A DNA stretch of 64,000 bases from Bruticola sp004554425 (lineage in GTDB: Bacteria; Vulcanimicrobiota; Xenobia; Xenobiales; Xenobiaceae), in contig CATXCY010000005.1 in NCBI GenBank assembly GCA_958366945.1, positions 21,038 to 85,037 of the forward strand, read 5' to 3'. The notes beneath the pieces are model-generated. The model saw nothing but the letters and a program-made list of their open reading frames with translations. It had not been told where the DNA came from and did no database searches. A program made the position numbers and the translations under genes. This document shows, piece by piece, positions 17,915-27,517 of this stretch; within the stretch, counting starts at the first letter, position 1; each line of letters starts with the position of its first letter.

Positions 17915-18335
17915 CAGGGATAACAGGGACGTTTTCAGTTGCTATAAGCCTATTTTTTGGCAATCAATTTACAAAAAATATACAGAAAAAACAAAAACGA
18001 AATGTCAGTAGCAATAAATAAAAACAATAATTGCTTTTATTTTACTGTATAAGATGTGCACAATAAAAGAATTGAGCACAAGCAAACAAAGCTTAAAAGC
18101 TCCCTTGAAAACGCCTATTTTAATTGATAAACGCGAACACTTGAATGCAAATTTGCTGTCTGAAATTAAAAAAAGGACATACACTTGCAGACAGAAACAC
18201 ACAGGCTGAACCGTCCCTTGGCGGTTCGATCAGTTTAATAATACACGCACATTAAATAAGATGCAAGATATATAAACAAAAAAACGCAGTTTATGGCTTG
18301 ACTACAAGCTGAAACCGCGTTTTTTCGGGCATTTT
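17915..18335. other. Intergenic region between the lipoprotein pair and glgX, with terminator
   Basis: No convincing gene; a 65-codon minus-strand frame at 18005-18202 has no supporting features. A hairpin with imperfect arms (AAAACGC at 18281-18287 against GCGTTTT near 18318-18324) bordered by A and T runs is a probable terminator for the leftward glgX gene. GAACCG/CGGTTC at about 18208-18228 is a smaller inverted repeat. Confidence 0.55.
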
Positions 18336-20483
18336 TTAAGCTAAATTGCCTGTTCTGGGGCATTCTTCGAGGACGGTAGCTGAATGGGGAGGTAGAGTAC
18401 AATACTTACTAACTTTGTACACACTAGGATCGCTGTAAGTATTGACAACAACTTGCCATTGAGCCCAAGGTTTAGCCTGCGGTAAGGTAAATTCTCTGGG
18501 ACACATATCGTTGTTGAAAAGTAAAAGGAAAGAGCTGTCTTTAAGTTTGTTGCATTTTTCGTCTAGATCGTCGAGCCATTCGCCATCAATGTACATGCCA
18601 AAGGCACCGCAACTTTGCTGATCCCAATCTGAACCGTGCATTTCCTTGCCGCTTAAGTTAAGCCAAACAACATCTTTGGCGCCGCTTTCTGTTTGGCCTC
18701 TGAAAAAAGTCGAGCGCCTAAAAGCTGGGTGCTTTTGGCGAAGTTCGATGACGGCTTTGGTAAAAGCAAAAAGTTGTTGCTGTTTAGGGCTTATATTCCA
18801 GTTGTAATAAGAAATTTCATTATCTTGGCAATAAGCATTATTGTTTCCATATTGGGTGCGGGCAATTTCATCACCGCCCAAGAGCATAGGAATGCCTTGA
18901 CTGAGCAAAATAGTTAAGATGAAATTGCGCATTTGACGCCAGCGCAAGTTCATAATACCTTCGTTGGTGGTAGGCCCTTCATAACCGCAATTCCAGTTGT
19001 TATTGTCGTTGGTGCCATCTCGATTACCTTCGCCGTTAGCTTGATTGCGCTTTTGCTGGTAAGTAACTAAATCATACAAGGTAAAACCGTCATGAGCTGT
19101 GACAAAATTTATGCTGGCTAAAGGACTCCTATTCCAATACAAATCGCTGGAACCGCTCAATTTGGAGGCCATTTTACCTAAAAGGCCTCCATCGCCTTTC
19201 CAAAAGCGTCTCACGGTGTCGCGCCAATCGCCATTCCATTCGCTCCAACCTTTAGGAAATTTTCCCACTTGGTAGCCATCAGGGCCGCAATCCCAAGGCT
19301 CGGCGATAAGCTTAGTGCGATTTAAAATTGGATCTTGGGCCAGAACTCCCAAAAAGCTGGAGTGAGTGCGATAATTATTACCGGAAGCAGTACGAGCTAA
19401 AGTTGTAGCTAGGTCAAAACGGAAACCATCGACATGCATTTCCTGTACCCAATAGCGCAAACTATCGGCTACTAATTGTAAGGTACGCGGATTTCTGGTG
19501 TCTAAACTATTACCGCAACCGGTAAAATTGCAATAATTGTGCTGGCAACTGGGCTCTAAGCGATAATAAGTGGGGTTGTCTAAGCCACGCATAGAGAGCT
19601 GTGGCCCGTCGTTGCCTTGCTCGGCAGTATGGTTGTAAACCACATCTAAGATAACTTCGATGCCTGCTTTATGCAAAGCTTTTACCATAGACTTAAATTC
19701 GTTTACTGCGTCGGGAGAGGAACTGTAACGAGGATCGGGACAGAAGAAGCCTAAGCTATTGTATCCCCAATAATTGCTTAAACTAAGGCCGTCGAGACGC
19801 CCTTCGCTGGCAGATAAGTGAATAGGCAATAGTTCTACGGCCGTAATGCCTAAATCTTTAAGGTAATTGATAGAGTCAGGATGGGCCAAGCCTGCGTAAG
19901 TTCCGCGTATCTTTTCAGGAAGTGAAGTTTTCAACTTAGTGAAACCTTTAACATGGACTTCATAAATAATAGTTTCGTTTAAAGGCCTACGCAGTGGCTG
20001 ATCGCCTTCCCAGTCGAAAGCTTCATCGTCTACAACTACACTCTTAAGCATATAAGGAGCGCTGTCGCGTACGTCGCGGCTGAACAAATTGGTTCTGCGC
20101 AAAGAACTTTGGCTATTTTTAGTGTATTTTTCATAGCCGTAGATTGCATCGCAATTGATTAGCTTACCGCTGACAGCTTTGGCATAAGGATCTAAAAGAA
20201 GTTTATCAGGATTAAAATATAAGCCATGATTAGGATCGAAAGAACCATGGGCTCTATATCCATAGCGAAGTCCGGGTTTAGCTTGAGGCAAAAAACAGTG
20301 CCAAACACCTTCAACTTGATTCATATGGATATTCGGTTTGATTTCATTGCCGTCTTTGTCGAAGAGGCATAAAACAACCATAGTGGCATTCTCTGAATAA
20401 ACGGCAAAATTTACGCCTTCACCTGTCCAGGTTGCTCCCAGAGGGTACTTCTCTCCTGGACGAATGTCATAGGGAATACTCAT
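18336..20483 (-). CDS. glgX: Glycogen debranching enzyme GlgX (GH13)
   Basis: Cytoplasmic isoamylase-type enzyme that removes alpha-1,6 branches of glycogen. 715 residues. The N-terminal CBM48 domain starts at RPGEKYPLGATW. The GH13 barrel has VVYNHTAEQG at 281-290. The nucleophile Asp357 is in DGFRFDLATT, the acid/base Glu395 in IAEPWDCG, and His464-Asp465 in VTAHDGFTLYD. A C-terminal beta domain follows. It is monocistronic; no other glycogen gene is in the window. Confidence 0.95.
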   Translation of the reverse strand: MSIPYDIRPGEKYPLGATWTGEGVNFAVYSENATMVVLCLFDKDGNEIKPNIHMNQVEGVWHCFLPQAKPGLRYGYRAHGSFDPNHGLYFNPDKLLLDPYAKAVSGKLINCDAIYGYEKYTKNSQSSLRRTNLFSRDVRDSAPYMLKSVVVDDEAFDWEGDQPLRRPLNETIIYEVHVKGFTKLKTSLPEKIRGTYAGLAHPDSINYLKDLGITAVELLPIHLSASEGRLDGLSLSNYWGYNSLGFFCPDPRYSSSPDAVNEFKSMVKALHKAGIEVILDVVYNHTAEQGNDGPQLSMRGLDNPTYYRLEPSCQHNYCNFTGCGNSLDTRNPRTLQLVADSLRYWVQEMHVDGFRFDLATTLARTASGNNYRTHSSFLGVLAQDPILNRTKLIAEPWDCGPDGYQVGKFPKGWSEWNGDWRDTVRRFWKGDGGLLGKMASKLSGSSDLYWNRSPLASINFVTAHDGFTLYDLVTYQQKRNQANGEGNRDGTNDNNNWNCGYEGPTTNEGIMNLRWRQMRNFILTILLSQGIPMLLGGDEIARTQYGNNNAYCQDNEISYYNWNISPKQQQLFAFTKAVIELRQKHPAFRRSTFFRGQTESGAKDVVWLNLSGKEMHGSDWDQQSCGAFGMYIDGEWLDDLDEKCNKLKDSSFLLLFNNDMCPREFTLPQAKPWAQWQVVVNTYSDPSVYKVSKYCTLPPHSATVLEECPRTGNLA

Positions 20484-20594
20484 AAATAATAGATCCTAAC
20501 GTCTGATTTTTGCAAAAATTTGCTCTAGGTTAGCAATTTAGCCGAAATTTCCTGGCATAAAAGCCGAGGCGACATGTTTGCTCTTAATTTATAT

Positions 20595-20626
20595 AAAAAA
20601 GAGCAGCCTACACAGACTGCTCTTTG
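20595..20626 (-). terminator. Intrinsic terminator of ychF
   Basis: AAAGAGCAG (20598-20606) pairs with CTGCTCTTT (20617-20625); the minus-strand T run follows. Confidence 0.85.
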
Positions 20627-20692
20627 GCTTTGTGAATGTATCCGTGAAGGGCTTAAGACTTTAGTCAAAAAATTAACGGATAATTCGCCGTA

Positions 20693-21727
20693 TTAAACAT
20701 TAAAACGAATGTTTAAAATATCACCATCTTTTACGACGTAGTCCTTACCTTCCACTCTCAGCAAGCCTTTTTCTTTGGCTACATTAAGTGAACCACATTC
20801 AATGAAGGTTGGATAGTCAATAACTTCAGCTCTAATGAAACCTCTTTGCAAATCGCTGTGAATCTCTCCGGCAGCTTCCGGAGCTTTGGCACCGACTTTA
20901 GTAGTCCAAGCGCGACATTCATCTTCGCCGGCTGTAAAGAAAGTTTGCAAACCGAGCTTTTTGTAGCAAATGCTAATCAGTCTGTCCAGGCCGCTTTCAT
21001 TTATGCCTAAATCGGCCATAAATTCAACACGTTCGTCTGCGGAAAGGTCAGCCAACTGAGCTTCGATTTCGGCTGAGATAGCTAAGCAAGGTGTCCCTCG
21101 TTTATCGCAGAGCTCTTTGAGCGCTTTGTAATGAGGACCGCCGTCTTCAATATCGTTTTCAGAAATGTTGGCTACTACAATGCGAGGCTTAATGCAAAGC
21201 AAGCCTAAGCCGGAGAGAATTTTTTTCTCTTCCTCATCGAATTGCGGAACAGCTGAAATATCGCCGTCGTTTAAAGGTTTAGCTAAAGACTCCAGCAGAG
21301 CGCGCTCTTTAGGATCAAGCTTTTTGGCTCGCTCAAGCTTGCCTTCCACTACCTTAAGGTCGGCTAAGAGAAGCTCTGTTTCGAAAGAATCGATGTCAGC
21401 CAAAGGATCGACGCCTTCTAAATAGGGGTGATTGAAGCAGCGTACTACTTCCAGCAATAAGGTAGAAGTGCGAATTTCTGCTACCGCTTGGGAGCCTAAT
21501 CCGGAACTTCCGCCGCCAGGCATATCCAAAAAGTCTACTGTAGCCGGAGTAGTTTTTTTCGGCTTAAAAATATCGGACAATCTTTGTAACCTTTCGTCTG
21601 GTACAGCTGCTCTGGCTAAAGGCTGTTTGCGTCCTGAAACGTCAGATTCGGACAAACAAGTGAGGGATTTGAATAAAGTTGATTTACCGGATTGAGACAG
21701 ACCGGTAATGCCAATAGATAACGCCAT
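20693..21727 (-). CDS. ychF: Redox-regulated ATPase/GTPase YchF (OLA1 family)
   Basis: Ribosome-associated P-loop ATPase of the Obg family, highly conserved and linked to stress responses. ATG 21727 is preferred over ATG 21736 because AAGG lies about 10 bases ahead of it; this gives 344 residues against the usual 360 or so. Walker A is GLSQSGKST (9-17), a variant of the common GLPNVGKST. DMPG follows for G3. The C-terminal TGS-like domain ends VVKDGDILNIRFNV. It is a single gene with its own terminator. Confidence 0.93.
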   Translation of the reverse strand: MALSIGITGLSQSGKSTLFKSLTCLSESDVSGRKQPLARAAVPDERLQRLSDIFKPKKTTPATVDFLDMPGGGSSGLGSQAVAEIRTSTLLLEVVRCFNHPYLEGVDPLADIDSFETELLLADLKVVEGKLERAKKLDPKERALLESLAKPLNDGDISAVPQFDEEEKKILSGLGLLCIKPRIVVANISENDIEDGGPHYKALKELCDKRGTPCLAISAEIEAQLADLSADERVEFMADLGINESGLDRLISICYKKLGLQTFFTAGEDECRAWTTKVGAKAPEAAGEIHSDLQRGFIRAEVIDYPTFIECGSLNVAKEKGLLRVEGKDYVVKDGDILNIRFNV

Positions 21728-21945
21728 AATGGCCATCCTTTTCTGCTAAGTGTAAATTCTGTCCTGCCTTTAAGAGTGGCTAAGCTGTGTGGCTGTGAGA
21801 AGGCTACTAGCATTTTTTTAGCAATGTTTTACCTTTTGAAGATATTGAGAAGGTTTTAATTTAACTGTTCCTTAATTTTCGAAGTTCTGACAAAGAACAC
21901 ATGATTTTTTATCGCTTAGACATTTCTGCAGTTAGGAGCAGCGTT

Positions 21946-23118
21946 GTGTCAGAGAGAAAAACTTATAGGACTATAGCTAAGACTGTCGATTCTCAAGCCG
22001 ATGTCTTTATTATAAATAGTACCTCCGGATATAATATCGGAGCTTTCTTGATCTTTACCGGTTTAGTCGGTGGCATTCCACTTTACTACATGTTCAGTGC
22101 CTTGGTATTGCGAATAGGCAATCCCAATTTATTTCCAGGTTTGATTCTTTCTTTACTCATAATTGCTTTGGGGATTTTTGCCATTTTCTTTGCAACTAAG
22201 CAAGTTAAAGTGTTTAACAGCGGTAAAGGCGGCAGTGTCTCTATTAAGGACGGTATCTTAGCTCAGGAAATAACTTATACATATGGAGAAAGTCCGAAAA
22301 TAAGACTTAGTGTTGCTGAAGTAAATAGTGGCAAGATAGCTTTAGACAGCTGGGAAATAACTCTTATGGACGGACGCTGTCAATTTTTACTCGATTTTAG
22401 GGTGGGGCGCTTGCAAGAAAGTAAAGCTTTGGCCGAATTTTTGGCTAAGTCGATGCGTTGCGATCTATTGGTAGTGTTTGATGCGGTTCGCTCTGTTACT
22501 ATTCCTTACACCGACGTCGATTTACCTTATTGCTTGCGTGTAAAGAAATATCCTATTTTGGCTTCTCCACATCCAAGACGTCCGGACAATTGTCCTGTGA
22601 AAGTAGAAGATGTCAACTATGGTTTAGGCAGACGCTATAGCTGGGGGCTTATGGCTTCAGGTGTTCCTACAGAGCTTATCTGGTTGATTTCTGCAGTAAT
22701 TGCTGTGGGAGTTACGCCGTTTTGGAAAGTTAAAAATCACTATGTTTCGTTTTTAAGCGAGTCTATGACTACTGGTGACTGGTCATTCTTTATCGGAGCG
22801 GCAACCTTAATAGCTGTGCTATGTATAGTTGAGTTCGGCTACAGAAGCGTTATAGAAATTAATGAACAAAGAGTCAATATTCGCAAAGAGATCTGGGGCT
22901 TGGCTTATTACACCAGAAGTTTTATTTTAGACGATTTAGAGGAAATACTGACACGTAAGACTGACAGTCAAAATTGTGTTGTCTTTACTGGTGACAACTT
23001 GGTTGTCTCTATGAGAGTCAGTGGCCCTGACATAGCTGACTATTTAGCAGCAGATATACAGTATTTCCTCACTTCTGGTCAGGCTGTTGCCGATACGCCA
23101 GCCGCTCCGCAAGTTTAA
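21946..23118 (+). CDS. Unknown four-helix membrane protein
   Basis: I do not recognise the family. GTG 21946 is chosen because AGGAG (21934-21938) is ideally spaced; the frame is also open from ATG 21901. About 390 residues. Two hydrophobic pairs (about 31-53 and 63-83, then 247-267 and 283-303 in this numbering) each precede a soluble, beta-rich stretch (for example RKEIWGLAYYTRSFILDDLEEI). The layout suggests an internal duplication of a membrane hairpin plus PH-like domain, which is inference. It stands alone between ychF and a convergent lipoprotein gene. Its 3' end and downstream DNA are rich in CTGACA/TGTCAG. Confidence 0.65.
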   Translation: MSERKTYRTIAKTVDSQADVFIINSTSGYNIGAFLIFTGLVGGIPLYYMFSALVLRIGNPNLFPGLILSLLIIALGIFAIFFATKQVKVFNSGKGGSVSIKDGILAQEITYTYGESPKIRLSVAEVNSGKIALDSWEITLMDGRCQFLLDFRVGRLQESKALAEFLAKSMRCDLLVVFDAVRSVTIPYTDVDLPYCLRVKKYPILASPHPRRPDNCPVKVEDVNYGLGRRYSWGLMASGVPTELIWLISAVIAVGVTPFWKVKNHYVSFLSESMTTGDWSFFIGAATLIAVLCIVEFGYRSVIEINEQRVNIRKEIWGLAYYTRSFILDDLEEILTRKTDSQNCVVFTGDNLVVSMRVSGPDIADYLAADIQYFLTSGQAVADTPAAPQV

Positions 23119-23290
23119 CTTCTTTGACATAATTTTTAAGATTGACATTTTTATCGCAATATGTCTGACTTTTTATTTTTTTATTGACTGACATAATGTC
23201 AGATATGTGTCAGATATTGACTGACAATTTTACATAAAAAAGAAGCTCGCTTCCGCATTCAGGAAGCGAGCTTCTTTTTTATGTGTCAGT
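22946..23290. repeat. Second cluster of TGTCAG/CTGACA words
   Basis: The end of the unknown membrane-protein gene and the following noncoding DNA hold many CTGACA/TGTCAG words, for example in 22950-23045, about 23160-23225 and about 23283-23290. It is the same word that crowds 8918-9190. Confidence 0.6.
23236..23281. terminator. Bidirectional intrinsic terminator
   Basis: A perfect stem of about 19 bases centred on GAAGCTCGCTTCC / GGAAGCGAGCTTC with A run left and T run right, between two convergent genes. Confidence 0.92.
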
Positions 23291-23300
23291 CAGAATAGAC

Positions 23301-24857
23301 TTAGAAGATTTTGGTAAGCAATCCATTTCTAAAGAAAGATAAACTGTACTTACTGGTACTAGGAGTTACCAAACCTACACCAACGTTATCTTCAGGAGCA
23401 GAATAGCTGATACTGTAGTAATTGTTGGACATAGACTTTACTTTGTACTGATTGCTCTTAGAAGTAACTGTAACGGGAACAGCTCTGCCGAGAGCGCTGG
23501 CCTCGTCAGCGCCATGCAAGTAGTTCTTATTTAAATCAATGCTCTTGTAGTTATATAAGGCAGGAGCGTTGTCTCTATTGCTCAGTAAGTTAGTCATACC
23601 GAAATCGTAATAGAGTTGACTGAACTCTGTGCCGGTCACATCTTCGATATTGTCAAAACTTACATTCGGAGAAGTAGCAATCTCGGTAATAGTGCTATCG
23701 CCGTAGCGATCAGTGATATATTTCATTAAAAGATAAGCCTGACCGTACTCTCCTAAAGCGTTGTTGAAAGACAACAGAGAGACCTTGCCGGGATTGGCGA
23801 GGTAAGCACTAGCTGTACTGAAAAGGTAAGAGTTGCTGGGAGCTTTAGTTTCTTCGTCTTCGGCTCTCATTCTGAAACCGCAGAAATCCTCTGCCAAGGT
23901 AGACTTACCTTCGTTGATGGTCGTATCTTCGTATTCTCCGGAAAACTCACCATCTAAGCACACTTTCTGGTTGAAGTCACACATGTGCTGGAATTCGTGA
24001 GCGATAGTGGAATACAAGTCGGCGTCGGCGCAATTGCTATTCAGATAAAGAATTTCACCTTCGTTGCTGTACTTAGAATCTTTCTTGGAAAAAGCATCTT
24101 TAGGATCAAAGTAACCATAAAGATTCTTCTTCATGCTGCTGCACATCATGATGATGATTTTTTCTTCGCCGTCGCGACCGCCGTCTTTATTCCACTCTGT
24201 ACCAAAGATACTACGAACTCGGTCACCGATAGCTTTAACTTCATCGTCACAAGGGTTGGCGTCACCGAACATCTTGTCTATTTCAAAAGCTTTGGTTTCG
24301 TCAATGCAAGCTTCGTCGGTTTCAGGATCGACCTCAGCGAAAACTAAAACTGACTTAGTTTCGCTATTGTCAAGTATCTTACGGAAAGTGGCCTTAGTAG
24401 TAGTACCGCTGAAGTTGAAGTCGGCGTTAATTACAACATCTTCATCTTTGGCGGTATCAGTATAGACGGTGTTGGGAGTGAAAGACTCTTTTCCCAAAAC
24501 TTTAACATCGGTAGCTTTGGCTTTTAAAAGTTCGCTGGCTTCTTCGATGAGCTTGTGGGTGAGACCATGAGGATCGGCGCCTTCTTCAGCTTCAAGCTTA
24601 GCTTCCGCTTCCGTCGTGGATGAAGTTTTGGCCGGAAGAGCGGAACTGGTTATGTAAATGTCATCAGTAAAGCCCTTTTCGCTTTGGCCGTTACTAACCA
24701 GTAAAGTGGAGCTATCCGCAGCGGTGACTGTGCCCAGTTCATATTTTTTAGTTAAATTATCGGTGGGAGACCAGTTGTCATCATCAGAACAGCCAGCCAT
24801 AGTTAAGCACAGCGCCGAACAGGCGATACCTAAAAGTAATTTTTCCGTTACTCGCAT
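23301..24857 (-). CDS. Lipoprotein zinc metallopeptidase, M30 (hyicolysin)-like
   Basis: 518 residues. The signal peptide ends LTMAGC, so Cys23 is lipidated. The acidic, Thr-rich N-terminal half is followed by the catalytic domain. HEFQH at 287-291 is a complete HExxH motif, and INEGKSTLAED (314-324) supplies the expected downstream glutamate, as in M30 and related gluzincins. EYGQAYLLMKYITDRYGD follows in the helical C-terminal part. All ligands are present, unlike the two lipoproteins at 13.6-17.9 kb. It probably cleaves proteins at the cell surface. AAGGAG lies 12 bases upstream. Family placement is from motif pattern only. Confidence 0.82.
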   Translation of the reverse strand: MRVTEKLLLGIACSALCLTMAGCSDDDNWSPTDNLTKKYELGTVTAADSSTLLVSNGQSEKGFTDDIYITSSALPAKTSSTTEAEAKLEAEEGADPHGLTHKLIEEASELLKAKATDVKVLGKESFTPNTVYTDTAKDEDVVINADFNFSGTTTKATFRKILDNSETKSVLVFAEVDPETDEACIDETKAFEIDKMFGDANPCDDEVKAIGDRVRSIFGTEWNKDGGRDGEEKIIIMMCSSMKKNLYGYFDPKDAFSKKDSKYSNEGEILYLNSNCADADLYSTIAHEFQHMCDFNQKVCLDGEFSGEYEDTTINEGKSTLAEDFCGFRMRAEDEETKAPSNSYLFSTASAYLANPGKVSLLSFNNALGEYGQAYLLMKYITDRYGDSTITEIATSPNVSFDNIEDVTGTEFSQLYYDFGMTNLLSNRDNAPALYNYKSIDLNKNYLHGADEASALGRAVPVTVTSKSNQYKVKSMSNNYYSISYSAPEDNVGVGLVTPSTSKYSLSFFRNGLLTKIF

Positions 24858-24983
24858 TACTAGAGTTGTCTCCTTAATTTGAGGTCTGCGACCATCAGCA
24901 CAGAAGAAAAACCCGCCTGACCAGAGTTTACCGTTTCAATGGCGCAGCGCTATGTATATACGTTAGAATTATGGAGGAGAAAA

Positions 24984-25360
24984 ACGTGAGACTGTAAGCC
25001 GGGTTCTGTATCTGCTTATAAAGCTGATGGCAGCCATTTATCTGTGAAACATGTTGCCATGTTCCTCTAGCGATCTTTTGAGAAGGGATCCGACGGGCCG
25101 CCGGGCGCTTAAGACGCTCCTTCTGCTGATCTTGCTCCAAGTGGGGTTTACCTGGCCAGCACGTCTCCGCACTGCCGGTGGGCTCTTACCCCGCCGTTGC
25201 ACCCTTACCTGAACTTTCTTATGAAAGTTAGGCGGTCTAACATTTCTGTGGCACTTTCCTGAAGGTTGCCCCTACTGGACGTTATCCAGCACCCTGCCCT
25301 AGGGAGCCCGGACTTTCCTCAGGAGTTCTATAAAAACTCCCGCGGCTGCCCGTCTCACGT
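24984..25360 (-). ncRNA. rnpB: RNase P RNA (bacterial type A-like)
   Basis: Catalytic RNA for tRNA 5' processing. On the minus strand the 5' end has ACGTGAGAC pairing with GTCTCACGT at the 3' end (P1). Conserved elements follow in order: GAGGAAAGTCCGGGCTCC, GGTAAGGGTGCAACGG, AAACCCC, and CAGAACCCGGCTTA near the 3' end. A TAGAAT -10-like box lies just upstream (25370-25375). Its protein partner rnpA is at 2682. Ends are set from P1 and could be off by a few bases. Confidence 0.95.
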
Positions 25361-25482
25361 CAAACTCCAATTCTACAAACTCTGTGCCTGAGTTCCTTCT
25401 TTTTGTTTTACTTCCTGCCGCTTGAAGCATAACCTAAAGCGAAGCATGCATGTTTTGGTTCTACATGGCATTCTCCACAAAA

Positions 25483-25519
25483 AAATACGCTTGAGATTTG
25501 AAAATCTCAAGCGTATTAA
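25483..25519 (-). terminator. Intrinsic terminator of the BsuPI-domain gene
   Basis: AATACGCTTGAGATTT (25484-25499) pairs with 25502-25517; the minus-strand T run lies at 25479-25485. Confidence 0.88.
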
Positions 25520-25550
25520 TTATTACTACTATTTTGGCAATTGGTGTTTT

Positions 25551-26162
25551 TTAGGCTTCGGAATTTTTCTCGCCAGTCACGATCTCGCCGGTTACAATGT
25601 AACGGCCTCCGTTTACCTTTTCACCGCTATTGTCGGTTTGATCCCATTTTACTGAGAAGACACGCTCCTCGTTGGGCAGAATTGTAAGCACCTTTTGATT
25701 GCTGAAGTTTTTATTGGCCTTGGAATAGCGCCAAATTTCAATAGGTACTTTATCAAAAAAGACATTTACTTGCTGTTGCACCACAAAGTCTACTTTAGAA
25801 TCTTTGGAAAAATCCAAAGTTTTGGGCAAACCAGTTGTATTGGTAATAGACATTGTTAAATATATGCCGTCTTTTTCACGGTCAGATATTTTCATGGTGT
25901 AGTAGAGGCCGTCTGAAGATTGGTTGGCTTCGTTGCCTACGGCACCGGCGCGTGAAACGATGGAATAGCGAACGAAAACCATAAAAGCAACAAACAGACA
26001 GGCTAAAACGATCATAACCAATTTAGCGTCTGCTTTGCTATCTTGAAGGTGGCGGCTGCTCTTGCGTACTCTGGCTACTGGAGCTGTCGTGTTGCTTAGT
26101 CCAACCGTTTGGGGATCAGACATAATATTCGTCACTTCTCCTACTGATTTTTGATTACTCAT
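25551..26162 (-). CDS. Membrane-anchored BsuPI-domain protein
   Basis: 203 residues. The cytoplasmic N-terminus (about 1-46) is basic toward its end, one membrane helix covers about 47-66, and an exported beta-sandwich follows. LTMSITNTTGLPKTLDF, VNVFFDKVPIEIWRYSK, LPNEERVFSVKWDQ and GGRYIVTGEI match the pattern of the BsuPI domain, named for a Bacillus intracellular proteinase inhibitor. The target here is unknown; inhibition of an exported peptidase is only a possibility. It is monocistronic and divergent from the gene at 26450. Confidence 0.75.
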   Translation of the reverse strand: MSNQKSVGEVTNIMSDPQTVGLSNTTAPVARVRKSSRHLQDSKADAKLVMIVLACLFVAFMVFVRYSIVSRAGAVGNEANQSSDGLYYTMKISDREKDGIYLTMSITNTTGLPKTLDFSKDSKVDFVVQQQVNVFFDKVPIEIWRYSKANKNFSNQKVLTILPNEERVFSVKWDQTDNSGEKVNGGRYIVTGEIVTGEKNSEA

Positions 26163-26253
26163 TTTTTACAAAAAAGACTCCGCTCGCAGCTCAGACTCAG
26201 TGTGACTGAGCATAATCTCACTGCTTAGTATTGTTCACCTATTGGGCGTTAGT

Positions 26254-26282
26254 TTGAAACATTCCTTTTCTTGTTGTACAAT
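26254..26282 (+). promoter_or_regulatory. Sigma70-type promoter of the secreted protein gene
   Basis: TTGAAA (26254-26259), a 17-base spacer and TACAAT (26277-26282). Transcription would start near 26289, giving a leader of about 160 bases. Confidence 0.65.
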
Positions 26283-26449
26283 CGCAGCGAGGCGCTTTCC
26301 ACTATTTTTATATGTTTTGCAACACAACTTGCTTATTTAGCTTTAACTTTGCAAAGTCTAAGCGTCTTAGAGCGAATTTTTTTAAGTTTAATATTGAGCA
26401 GGGAGCGAACGGCTTGCCCTTTTGCTGTTCCTGCGAGGGAGAAAAATTT

Positions 26450-27502
26450 ATGAACCGCTTTATAGGTTTTATAATTTTGTTATTTTTTGCCTTGGCCCTC
26501 CCTGTGCTTGCCGATTTGGAGGGTATGGTTGTCAATGTAGCCCAAAGTGGCGAAATTACCGTCAATCGCGGTATCGCTGACAATGTCACTCCCGGGACAC
26601 GCTGGTATATCTATCGCAATGGCTCTCCCAAAGCCGAAGTGGAAGCTGTTTTAGTCGATAATTATACTACTACTGTTAGAGTCGTTTCCGGAAGTGGAGT
26701 GGCTGTAGGCGACAAAATTACCACTAAACCTTTTGCCGCTGCTCCTAAAGAAAAGAAAGAAACAGCCAAAAACATAGAGAGCAACATACCCAAAAATCAA
26801 TTAGATCCGCGCTTCAAAACTACTCGTCGAGTAAAAGAAGAGACTGCCGAAAGCACAGAAGGACATTATAAAAAGGCTTTGTCTTCTTCTACTAAAAAGG
26901 CCAATTTTTCCGGTGGCATGAGTAAGCAAAGAAGAACTTCAATCAACCCTATGATGGCTTACAACGTGTTTAGTGGTTTTACTACTTCCCATGGCGGTGG
27001 CATCGTCTGGCAAAACGCAGCCACGACTATCCCCGGCGAAATTGCTTATAACGCTACCATGAAGAACCAGAGCAAATACTGCAGCCTCGACGTGGAAGTT
27101 ACTTGGTGGAGCGACAATCTTTTAGATGCTTACTCTGATATGATCGCTTTTAAGGAAGGACGCACTAGTATGGAGCAGCGCCTTTCTATGCGCAATGGTC
27201 TTTATTCCCAGCGTGGCGCCGATAAGTTCTTAGTTTTTCATATAAAAATGAAGAACACTGGTAAAGCCAATGTCCAAGTTGAGCCTTTCCATTGGCATGC
27301 TTATTTGTTAGATGGACAAGGTAATAGATTAAAAGCCGAGCGTTACGATCAGATTTTGGATAGAACTTTAACTCCCGGACAAGAAACTGAAGGTAATATT
27401 TACTTCTCCAAGTATGACGCCTCTGGTCGCTGTTTAGCCGATAACAAAGTGACTTTGGTTTTGGAAGATATCCTTACTGAAAGAGCAACATTGAAGTTCT
27501 AG
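26450..27502 (+). CDS. Secreted protein with FlgT-C-like and DUF4352-like beta domains
   Basis: The start ATG 26450 follows GCGAGGGAG and opens a clear signal peptide (MNRFIGFIILLFFALALPVLA); the frame itself is open further upstream. The mature N-terminal domain (about 23-95) has the look of the FlgT C-terminal or lipoprotein-like fold: DLEGMVVNVAQSGEITVNRG followed by VAVGDKITT. A charged linker follows. The C-terminal beta domain has LVFHIKMKNTGKANVQVEPFHWHAYLLDGQG and LTPGQETEGNIYF, the style of DUF4352/immunoprotective extracellular domains. Function is unknown. It sits alone with its own promoter and terminator. Confidence 0.7.
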   Translation: MNRFIGFIILLFFALALPVLADLEGMVVNVAQSGEITVNRGIADNVTPGTRWYIYRNGSPKAEVEAVLVDNYTTTVRVVSGSGVAVGDKITTKPFAAAPKEKKETAKNIESNIPKNQLDPRFKTTRRVKEETAESTEGHYKKALSSSTKKANFSGGMSKQRRTSINPMMAYNVFSGFTTSHGGGIVWQNAATTIPGEIAYNATMKNQSKYCSLDVEVTWWSDNLLDAYSDMIAFKEGRTSMEQRLSMRNGLYSQRGADKFLVFHIKMKNTGKANVQVEPFHWHAYLLDGQGNRLKAERYDQILDRTLTPGQETEGNIYFSKYDASGRCLADNKVTLVLEDILTERATLKF

Positions 27503-27517
27503 TCTATTTTTATAAAG

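Noticed and set aside
18005..18202. 65-codon minus-strand open frame in the gap before glgX
   Set aside because: Hydrophobic by AT-rich composition, no ribosome binding site, no recognisable family.
24928..25140. 70-codon open frame inside the RNase P RNA
   Set aside because: Overlaps conserved rnpB structure; no coding support.
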